Shown piece after piece: positions 12,001 through 15,836 of a stretch of DNA of 64,000 nt (position 1 is the first letter of the stretch; each line of letters begins with the position of its first letter). The DNA comes from an uncultured Gammaproteobacteria bacterium. GTDB lineage: Bacteria > Pseudomonadota > Gammaproteobacteria > Eutrophobiales > Eutrophobiaceae. The translations under genes were made by a program, and so were the position numbers. A model generated the notes under the pieces. The model made no database searches. It was not told the origin of the DNA and saw only the letters and a program-made list of their open reading frames with translations. The stretch is from the NCBI GenBank assembly GCA_958295485.1, contig OY282354.1:2565001-2629000 (forward strand). Reading direction: 5' to 3'.

Positions 12001-14576
12001 CTGTTCTGCGCCGAGGCCGTCACCGTCCCCGAGCGGTTCGGCTCGTCCTTCGTGTTGTTCACCGCCGCGATGGATGCCGTGTCCGAACTGTTCGCGGTCT
12101 CTCCCGCCGCGATCGTGATGGTCGCGTCCGAACCCACCGTGTACAGCCCCGACGCCGCCTGCACCGTCACCGTCGTCGCTTCGCTCGAGGGATTGCTCAG
12201 CGTCGCCGACACCGTGGCCGTCCCGCCGTTCTCCGAGAGCGATGCGCTCGACAGCGACAGCGTCACCGTCGGCGCATTGTCGTCGTCGGCGATCGTCAGC
12301 GAAACGGGCGGCGGGTCCGCCACGACCGCAGCATTGCTCGCCGACCCCGTCACGGACACCATGCGGTTCGGCGCGTCCGTCGTGTTGTCCACCGCCGTCA
12401 GCGTCACCTGCCGGCGCCCCACCGTGTCCGCGTCCGCGCTCGAGGTCTCGCCCGCGTCGATCGTCAGCCTCGTCGCGCTCAGCGTCGTCCCCGCCGGCGC
12501 CGTCAGCGTGATCGCCGTCGCGGCCGTCGAGGCCAGGCTCAGCCGCGCCGACACCGTGGTCGAATTGCCCGTCCCGCTCTCGTTGAGCGAGGTACTGCCC
12601 AGTACCAGCGTCACCCTCGACGCATCGTCGTCCACATTCAAACCCGACAGCGTCTTGTCCGGCACTTTCGCGTTGTCGTTGTAGATCGCATCGCCGCTCG
12701 CCGCCGCCACCGTGATCGTGTACGCGCGGTCGCTGTCCTGCACGGTTTCGTCCACGCCCGTCACCGTCACCGTCTGCGGATCGTCCCACTTGAACTCGTT
12801 GTTGCCGCTGTTCGCCGTCGCCGCGAACTTCAGGGTCGCCGGACTCACCGTCGCCTCGTCCGTGTCGCCGCCGGTGACGCCGATGGTGACCGTCACCGTC
12901 GCCGTCGGCTCAGTGTCCAGCTGCACCGTGAACGTGTCCGTGCGGCCGGCGCCGGCCGCCTCCGTGGTCGACACCGAATTCTTCGATAGCGTCAGGCCCG
13001 CTTCGTCGTCGTCGGTGATCGTCAGCGGCGCGCCCGTCACCGCGCTCACTCCCTGGCTGTTCTGCACCGAGGCCGTCACCGTCACCGCGCGGTTCGCGCC
13101 GACGTCGATGTCGTTGTCCACCGCCGTGATGGACGCCGTGTCCGAACTGTTCGCGGTCTCCCCCGCCGCGATCGTGATGGTCGCGTCCGCGCCCACCGCG
13201 TACGCCCCCGACACCGCCGCCACGGTCACCGTCGTCGCCTCGCTCGAGGGATTGCTCAGCGTCGCCGACACCGTGGTCATCGTCTCGCTCGCCGTGCCGC
13301 TCGACTCCTCGATCGTGGTATCCGCCAGCGTCAGCGTCACCGTCGGCGTATTGTCGTCGTCGGTGATCGTCAGCGCGGCCCCCGACACCGCGCCCACCCC
13401 CTGGCTGTTCTGCGCCGTGCCCGTCACCGTCACCGCGCGGTGCGGCTCGTCCGTCGTATTGTTCACCGCCGTGATGGAGACCGTGTCCGAACTGTTCGTG
13501 GTGTCCCCCGCCGCGATCGTGATGGTCGCGTCCGAACCCACCGTGTACAGCCCCGACGCCGCCGGCACCGTCACCGTGGTCGCTTCGCTGGAGGGGTGGC
13601 TCAGCGTCGCCGACACCGCGCTCGTCCCGCCGTTTTCCGAGATCGATGAGTCCGCCGCCGCTAGCGTCACCGTCGGCGCAGCATCGTCGTCGGCGATCGT
13701 CAGCGAAGCGATCAGCGGCGGCGGCTCGCCCGGGAGGCTCGACGTCCCCGTCACGGTCACTATCCGGTCCGGCGCGTCCGTCGTGTTGTCCACCGCCGTG
13801 AGCGTCACCTGCCGGCGCCCCGCCGTGGCCGCGTCCGCGCTTGAGGTGTCGCCCGCGTCGATCGTCAGCGTCGTCCCGCTCAGCGATGTCCCCGCCGGCG
13901 CCGTCAGCGTGATCGTCGTCGCCGTCGTCGCCGCTCGGCTCAGCCGTGCTTCGATCGTGGTCGAATTGCCCGCCCCGCTCTCGTCGATCGAGGTCTCGCC
14001 CAGCACCAGCGTCGCCGCCGGAGGATCGTCGTCCTGCACCGTCAGCGTGGCGGAGGTGACGACAGGGGGTGCGTCACTGGTTCTATACCAGTAATTGAAG
14101 CCGCCCGGGTGGTAGGGAGCCGAACCCGATATCGTCACTTTCCGGTCGCCGTTGCTCAGCCCGTCGTCCGTGACCCTGATCGTCACCGTTCCACTGGCCA
14201 TGCGCGGCAGATCGACAGTATTTCCGACAGTGAAAGTCAATCGCTTATTGGCGCTCAGCACGGCGCCGCCTGCTTGGAGTTCTCCGCCGCCGATGAAGAC
14301 GTCTATAATCGCGGTCTGATGGTACGCCGGATTCTGATTGGCGAATAATTGGCGGCATTTTGCAGATGTGCAGTTGGCGGTAACGGTAATGGTGTCCCCT
14401 GAATTCTCCGCAATCGTGTCCGAAGACAACTTGATCTCGAAATGATAGTGTGAGTCGTAATCGGGCAATATGTCATGCGCTTTCGCCGGAGACGCCGCGA
14501 ACAGCAGCGGCGCGGCCAGCAGCGCCGCGAAAACAACGCCTGCACTCCAACTTTTATTGTCAGCTTCGGATCTCAC
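1..14576 (-). CDS. Giant Calx-beta repeat autotransporter-like surface protein (3' end outside window)
   Basis: One minus-strand frame is open from position 14576 to the left edge (about 4,858 codons). GTG 14576 is preferred: it gives a classic signal peptide (hydrophobic VVFAALLAAPLLFAA, cleavage after SPAKA). An in-frame ATG at 14633 would add 19 residues read out of frame from an older repeat fragment. Domain order: unique N-terminus to about 14045; family A Calx-beta-like repeats (about 14, 14045-9120); family B (12 copies of 116 residues, 9120-4945); family C (6 classic Calx-beta, 4945-2690); an Ig-like He_PIG-type domain (about 2690-2440); one more Calx-beta (2440-2120); a 13-residue Ala-rich tandem repeat (1855-1310); then from about 1015 a barrel-like sequence (WTVWGRGSRSQFSG, LLLGVALSHSVGELDY) matching autotransporter translocators. 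Repeats end in the DDD calcium-site signature. The role is inferred as a calcium-stiffened adhesin. Base composition is far richer in GC than the rest of the window. Confidence 0.85.
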   Translation of the reverse strand, partial: MRSEADNKSWSAGVVFAALLAAPLLFAASPAKAHDILPDYDSHYHFEIKLSSDTIAENSGDTITVTANCTSAKCRQLFANQNPAYHQTAIIDVFIGGGELQAGGAVLSANKRLTFTVGNTVDLPRMASGTVTIRVTDDGLSNGDRKVTISGSAPYHPGGFNYWYRTSDAPPVVTSATLTVQDDDPPAATLVLGETSIDESGAGNSTTIEARLSRAATTATTITLTAPAGTSLSGTTLTIDAGDTSSADAATAGRRQVTLTAVDNTTDAPDRIVTVTGTSSLPGEPPPLIASLTIADDDAAPTVTLAAADSSISENGGTSAVSATLSHPSSEATTVTVPAASGLYTVGSDATITIAAGDTTNSSDTVSITAVNNTTDEPHRAVTVTGTAQNSQGVGAVSGAALTITDDDNTPTVTLTLADTTIEESSGTASETMTTVSATLSNPSSEATTVTVAAVSGAYAVGADATITIAAGETANSSDTASITAVDNDIDVGANRAVTVTASVQNSQGVSAVTGAPLTITDDDEAGLTLSKNSVSTTEAAGAGRTDTFTVQLDTEPTATVTVTIGVTGGDTDEATVSPATLKFAATANSGNNEFKWDDPQTVTVTGVDETVQDSDRAYTITVAAASGDAIYNDNAKVPDKTLSGLNVDDDASRVTLVLGSTSLNESGTGNSTTVSARLSLASTAATAITLTAPAGTTLSATRLTIDAGETSSADADTVGRRQVTLTAVDNTTDAPNRMVSVTGSASNAAVVADPPPVSLTIADDDNAPTVTLSLSSASLSENGGTATVSATLSNPSSEATTVTVQAASGLYTVGSDATITIAAGETANSSDTASIAAVNNTKDEPNRSGTVTASAQNSQGVGMVTGAPLTIADDDNAPTVTLSLADTTIKESSSTASETMTTVSATLSNPSSEATTVTVAAVSGAYAVGADATITIAAGETANSSDTASITAVDDDIDVGASRAVTVTGTAQNSREVGAVTGAALTITDDDEAGLTVSKNSVSTTEAAGGGRTDTFTVQLDTEPTATVTVTIGVTGGDTDEAAVSPATLKFAATANSGNNEFKWDDPQQVTVTGQDDSASDGDRSYTITVAAASGDAIYNALSKTVSGSNADDDAPKVTLALGRTSINESGTGNSTTVSARLSRASTAPTAITLTAPAGTTLSATRLTIDAGETSSADADTAGRRQVTLTAVDNDVDAADRMVSVTGSASNAVAVADPAAVSLTIADDDTAGLTVSKSSVSTSEPNRRDSFTVQLDTEPTATVTVTIGVTGGDTDEATVSPATLKFAAAANSGNNEFKWDDPRPVTVTGQDDSAADGDRAYTITVAAASADANYNALSKTVSGLNADDDVPRVTLALSKTEIAESGEFNSTTITAFLDRVSTAPTTITVTAPPGTTLSDTRVGDMLLPLDTLTIDADEFSSSSADTVAHRELTLRAVDNSFNAPDRVVTVTGTATNSAVVSGPAGVSLTITDDDDDPARLEATPASNPLRTYEGVGSPASIRVRLQSEPTAVVTLSIRSSDTGEVTVTPSTLKFAAQADISDLDDPVYEWNVRREVTVRGVDDLADDNDQFFVITMTAASADTRYHGQSLRVGGVNFDDDDPEVKLSLSDASISENGGTTEVSAALTEVSHQTVTITFNDVAGAYTAPSDANTITIEAGETKSADRVTLTAVDNATDSPDRSVTVSGISSPQAEVVEAKLTLEDDDEAPTVTLAVADNTIKENSDTASETMTTVSATLSHASSEDTTITVTPVSGAYTVGSDATITIAAGETENSSDTVSITAVNNAWDEPDRSVTVTGSAANSHEAGSVTGASLTITDDDATPSITLTVDDSNVGEGDGATTITVTATVDGTTRFAEATTVTVSVGGSGTATAVDFAAVSDFDIEIAADAASGTGTFTLTPTDDVVDETNETVTVSGTSGSLTVNSASITLTDDDATPSITLTVDDSSVGEGDGATTITVTATVDGTTRFAAATTVTVSVGGSSTATAVDFAAVTDFDITIAAGAASQTGTFTLTPTDDVVDETNETVTVSGASGSLTVNSATIALTDDDAAPTAITLTVNDNSVGEGDGATTITVTATVDGATRFAEATTVGVSVTGSGTATAVDFAAVSAFNIVIAAGAASGTGTFTLTPTDDVLDETNETVTVSGASGSLTVNSATITLTDDDATPTAITLTVNDNRVGEADGATTITVTATVDGTTRFAAATTVTVSVAGSGTATAVDFAAVSDFDITIGAGAASQTGTFTLTPTNDAVDETDETVTVSGASGSLTVNSATITLTDNDAPPTAITLTVNDDGVGEGDGATLITVTATVDGTTRFATATTVTVSVAGSGTASAVDFAAVTAFDITIAADAASGTGTFTLTPTDDTADETDETITVSGASSSLTVNPDTISLTDDDGAPTSLTLTVNDNSVGEGDGATLITVTATVNGATQFAAATTVQVSVAGSGTATAVDFAAVSDFDITIAAGATNGTGTFTLTPTADVVDETNETITVSGSSGSLTVNSATIALTDDDAAPTAITLTVNDNSVGEGDGATTITVTATVDGATRFAEATTVGVSVTGSGTTAAVDFAAVSAFNITIAAEAASGTGTFTLTPTNDVTDETNETITVSGTSGSLTVNSATITVTDDDAAPTAITLTVNDNRVGEADGATTITVTATVDGTTRFAAATTVTVSVAGSGTATAVDFTAAADFDITIGAGAASQTGTFTLTPTNDTVDETDETITVSGTSGSLTVNSATITLADNDDAPTLITLTVDDDGVGEGDGATLITVTATVDGTTRFAVATTVTVSVAGSGTASAVDFAAVSAFDITIAADAASGTGTFTLTPTDDTADETDETITVSGTSGSLTVNPDTISLTDDDGAPTSLTLTVNDNSVAESDGATLITVTATVNGATQFAAATTVTVSVAGSGTATAVDFAAVTDFDITIAAGATSGTGTFTLTPTADVVDETNETITVSGTSGSLTVNSATITLTDDDAAPTAITLTVNDNSVDEGDGATTITVTATVDGATRFAEATTVGVSVTGSGTATAVDFATVSAFNIEIAAAAASGTGTFTLAPTNDVTDETNETVTVSGASGSLTVSSATITLTDDDAAPTSLSLTVNDDRVNEGGGATTITVTATVDGTTRFAETTTVTVRVAGTGAPTAVDFAAVSDFDIEIAAGAASGAGTFTLMPTDDAVDDTDETITVSGASGSLTVSSATITLADDEGPVTLSINSPSVTEGNSGSKDLTFTVTMSPVSIEEVAVDYADAGSGTATSGTDYGAITGGTLIFPAGTASQEVTVSVSGDTAVEANETVVLSLSSPANAMIGIGTGTGTITNDDVGEPPPIDDAPSLSIDSPSVSEGDDDSVSLMFTVTLNPASSVPVTVDYVVTGTARAGTDFAALTGGTLTFPAGATSRTITVSVMGDALDEGDETIVVTLSNVRNAAIDTATGTGTITDDDTGPSLMIDSPRVAEGDSGSTNLTFTVTLSEALTEPVTVDYADAGTGTATSGTDYVAIPGGTLTFPAGTTSRTIVVAVTGDVLAEPDETVAVTLSNAANVAIGPATGTGTIIDDDAAGDAPTLSIDSPRVTEGDAGSTNLTFTVSLSAASTEQVTVAYADAGTGTATPGTDYAALTAGTLTFPAGTTSQTFNVSVTGDVLAEPDETVIVTLSNPANATIGTATGTGTIIDDDGVAPSLAIDSPRVTEGDAGSTTLTFTVSLSAPGTGPVTVDYADAGTGTATPGTDYAALPAGTLTFPAGTTSQTFNVSVTGDVLDEADETVVVTLSDAANATIDTATGTGVITDDDAPPSLSIDSLSVTEGDPSSTTLTEGAAGSTNLTEGAAGSTTLTEGAAGSTTLTEGAAGSTTLTEGDAGSVSLTWTVTLDAASGRTVTVDYADAGTGTATPGTDYTALGTGTLTFPAGTTLRELTVAVTGDTITEPDETVVVALSNAANATIGTATGTGTIIDDDFDLTPSFDSATIPAQSWTQNWAIPALTLPAATGGDGALTYALTPELPNGLSFDAATRELSGTPTTALAATEYSLTATDADGDTASLSFTIEVTGPIAISITDGEAVEGEPVEFGVTLSRPVPEAGTLMVVWRITDGTALAHTDYTPPAGQRGEFTIAAGQREATIVIRTTADDLVEDEETFTVTLVSARHAELGDAEATGRIIDDDLASLRGEALQWSLAAFGRTVATDAVDVIGQRFRPGGPPRPPRAGLPGTSLRDGIGAAGARWPTRAGGTNALSQAGSGPAWTISAANAATGAARPTSAANAATGAARTTDAANVTADAARTNGAANVMAGAARPNGAANVMAGAARPTDAANVMAGAARPTDAANVMAGAARTNGAANVMADAARTTGAVSGMADAARTTDAANAAAGAARTTDAVSGMADAARPTGAANAATGAARTTGAANGAAGAARTTGAGSGAVGASWLTGATSSTTGAGTGTTGAGTGTAGAGWTTGAWRNFYLDSPAGSSSPGGFSGPERSPQGEFLSQVAFETRLDAPDEAGADGGDDADGEDDADGENGAKGREWTVWGRGSRSQFSGQSGSGITLDGEVNTGYLGADVRLAEHDLLLGVALSHSVGELDYQAAAAGLNEGQIDLDLSSVLPYAHWALNERVSLWGLLGIGWGEATLTDEFGRVTTDTEMRMAALGSRGELATWRGLDLALKGDAFVVNMEGSEQTRGATVTLPEVDADASRLRLVLEGRRAWQPSAQQQLELSLEFGGRWDGGDADTGVGAELGGGLAYRHAAWGLGIETRGRYLLGHTERAFEEWGASVAVELDPGVEGIGPSLTLSPTWGEASSGVENLWREDRLLGASLGGQPSPVERGGLRPSRLQMELGYGFETRGPGLLKLYSAMEEGSPG
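1310..1855 (-). repeat. 39-bp tandem repeat coding 13-residue Ala-rich units
   Basis: About 14 head-to-tail 39-bp units lie inside the giant gene and translate to variants of AARTTDAANVMAG (second half AAN-V/A-M/A, or AVSGMAD in two copies). All units are multiples of three and in frame. The array sits between the last Calx-beta domain and the beta-barrel, where autotransporters have a passenger-barrel linker, so a low-complexity spacer that varies in length is a reasonable inference. The first units at the barrel side decay into Gly/Thr-rich sequence (1220-1300). Confidence 0.9.
2690..4945 (-). repeat. Family C array: six classic Calx-beta domains
   Basis: Six tandem domains of roughly 370 bp share SIDSPRVTEGDAGSTNLTF, VTVDYADAGTGTATPGTDY, LTFPAGTTSQTF and DEADETVVVTLS, closing with ATGTGTIIDDD. 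These are textbook Calx-beta features (acidic calcium ligands at the start motif and the terminal DDD). The same SINSPSVTEGDSG motif recurs in the broken fragments at 14580-14930, upstream of the gene start. Confidence 0.88.
2990..3165 (-). repeat. 30-bp tandem repeat (TEGAAGSTTL) inside a Calx-beta domain
   Basis: Five to six 30-bp units reading TEGAAGSTTL (edge variants TEGDAGSV, TEGDPSST) duplicate the strand-A motif of a family C Calx-beta domain. The neighbouring domains have this motif once (SVTEGDAGS). The expansion keeps frame and the domain then continues normally with LTWTVTL. It looks like recent slippage or unequal recombination. Confidence 0.9.
4945..9120 (-). repeat. Family B array: twelve 116-residue Calx-beta-like domains
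   Basis: Twelve tandem copies of about 348 bp each carry ITLTVNDNSVGEGDGATT, a TATAVDFAAV segment, GTGTFTLTPTDD, DETDETITVSG and a closing TLTDDDAAPT. A higher-order period is visible: the segment that reads QTGTFTLTP next to an I-G-A-G-A-A core occurs at about 7871 and 6480, 1,392 bp (four domains, 464 codons) apart, and the flanking copies match in the same order. This indicates block duplication of four domains. Confidence 0.85.
9120..14045 (-). repeat. Family A array: about fourteen divergent Calx-beta-like domains
   Basis: Domains of about 100-120 residues alternate among subtypes: TLVLGETSIDESGAGNST, TVTLSLSSASLSENGG, LADTTIKESS...ASETMTTVSA, and LTVSKNSVSTTEAAG with TVQLDTEPTATVTV. 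Most end in TITDDD or TIADDD. The run of subtypes is itself duplicated: the sequence encoding KNSVSTTEAAG occurs at about 12970 and 11566, 1,404 bp (468 codons) apart, with the same neighbours. Confidence 0.8.
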
Positions 14577-14580
14577 GGCT

Positions 14581-14990
14581 CTATCGAATACTTCTCCCAG
14601 GTGGGAGGAGGGTGATCGTCCCCGTCTCTGCATCGTCGTAGTCCACCGTCACAAACCCGCTGCTCGCCGCGCTCAACGTCACTGTGAACGTCAGGTTCTT
14701 TGAGCCGCTGTCCCCCTCCGTCACGCTCGGCGAGTTGATCGACAGTGACGGGGTCTGCGCGGCGGCAGCGGGCGCGGCGGCGAAGACGAGGAGAAGCAAG
14801 GGGACAAGGTGGGGGCGCCGGCCGGCGATCCACCACTTTATGCCAACGTCAGGGTCATCATACCGCTGTCCGCCTCCGCCACGCTTGGTGAGTTGATGGA
14901 AATCGACGGATTCGGGGTCTACGCGGCGGGGCGGGGGGGGGGGGGGGGGGGGGGGGGGCAGGCGACCCACCGCTTCATACTCTCGAAGCT
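14581..14990 (-). pseudogene. Two broken 5'-end copies of a Calx-beta protein gene
   Basis: Reading leftward, copy 1 starts at an ATG near 14982 (MKRWVAC), runs into the C tract and reaches AA-stop-TPNPSISINSPSVAEADSG before another stop. Copy 2 begins near 14853 with KWWIAGRRPHLVPLLLLVF, a good signal-peptide core ending AAAAQ, then TPSLSINSPSVTEGDSG, the rest of a Calx-beta start, and stops at 14581. The alignment of the two copies is clear: AA(Q or stop)TP-SISINSPSV in both. Neither is in frame with the giant gene that follows. They look like remnants of tandemly duplicated gene starts; a chimeric assembly is the alternative. Confidence 0.6.
14933..14958. repeat. Homopolymer of 26 G (C on the coding strand)
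   Basis: An uninterrupted run of 26 G on the plus strand lies just inside the start of the first broken copy, at the point where the signal-peptide core would be expected. Long G/C tracts near gene starts act as phase-variation switches in several bacteria, but a poly-G run is also a known artefact of two-colour Illumina chemistry. The sequence alone does not separate the two. Confidence 0.9.
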
Positions 14991-15033
14991 GATGCGAAGA
15001 AGAGCAAGAGGCAAAGAAAAAAGCAGCGGCATA

Positions 15034-15537
15034 TCAGAAATTGCTCAATTTATTCGACAGGCGAATAGCGATGACAACAAGGGGTTTCGCTGAACCAAAG
15101 GGCCAAGAGCCATTCAATATATATGAACCATCACTTTGTTTTACCGCCTTGCCGCGCGGCCCTATGACGGCTGAGACAAATGTATCAGGGTTATCGGTAT
15201 AAACATCACGTTGCGCCTGTTCAGGGAAGTGCCCCATCATCCAACTGTGCGCATGCCACACGCCTAACACCCAGGCGGTTGCGCTACAGCCTTCGCCTAC
15301 CGCCGACAATACATCGATATAGGAACGAAAAGGCAATTCATGACCACCGCAGGATTTGGATTGAATCGTGCGTAACAAACCGTTGTTTTTTATCAGTTCA
15401 ACGCTTTCTTTACATAAACGCCGGTTTTCTTCGGCCTGGTCTGCATATTTTTTCAAGTCTTCCATGATCGACTCGGCCCGGGCCTTTATTTCTTCTGCAT
15501 TAAGCGTTTCGGATGAATCAACGATTTGCGCCGGCAT
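15034..15537 (-). pseudogene. Truncated acyl-CoA dehydrogenase/flavin monooxygenase-type gene (N-terminal part)
   Basis: The N-terminal 150 residues resemble the acyl-CoA-dehydrogenase fold monooxygenases (HsaA/HpaB-like): a helical start (RAESIMEDLKKYADQAEE), GLLRTIQSKSCGGHELPF, GEGCSATAWVLGVWHAHSW and the mid-domain motif GSYILNGSWPFGSA. Full-length relatives have about 390 residues. Here the similarity stops near position 15085 and about twenty unrelated residues lead to a stop. The missing 3' part would lie where the GC-rich adhesin region starts. The exact substrate class cannot be told from the fragment. The break marks either a real recombination point or a contig join. Confidence 0.7.
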
Positions 15538-15656
15538 AGCCTCTCCCCTCGAGTCAAGTTGAATAAAGGGCCATTCTACCCGAATTTCATCGCAAACAGC
15601 ACTGTGAAAGAAGCAGGACAGCTATTCCCGCTAACCGGACTGAAAGAGAGTTCAGG

Positions 15657-15709
15657 GGCTGTTTTGAAGTGACTAAGGCCAGGGATGCGCGTGGGACAGA
15701 AAAACAGCC
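15657..15709. repeat. Dispersed hairpin element, copy 1
   Basis: Arms GGCTGTTTT and AAAACAGCC flank an insert containing AGTGACT and GCGCG. The same arrangement (arms, AGTGACT, GCGCG and GAAAAACAGCC in the same order on one strand) recurs in the hairpin at 53748-53810, so this is a dispersed intergenic element and not a gene-specific terminator. Apart from this the 300-bp gap 15538-15836 shows nothing recognisable. Confidence 0.6.
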
Positions 15710-15836
15710 ACCAAACCAGCTATTCGTTGAAAGCGGGTTTGGGGACTGTTTGTGAACCTGGACCGAAGGGTTAAGTCAGGACTCGAGTCTTTTGCGTAAT
15801 TTATGACGTAATGACCCTAGCGTGGCAACAGGCTCA

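Noticed and set aside
11707..12789. 360-codon minus-strand Gly/Asp/Arg-rich frame
   Set aside because: It is an out-of-frame reading of the giant gene; composition (GDGDGRG) is a by-product of GC-rich repeats.
14303..14545. 80-codon Arg/Cys-rich frame from a GTG
   Set aside because: It overlaps the signal-peptide region of the giant gene in another frame and has no sensible features.
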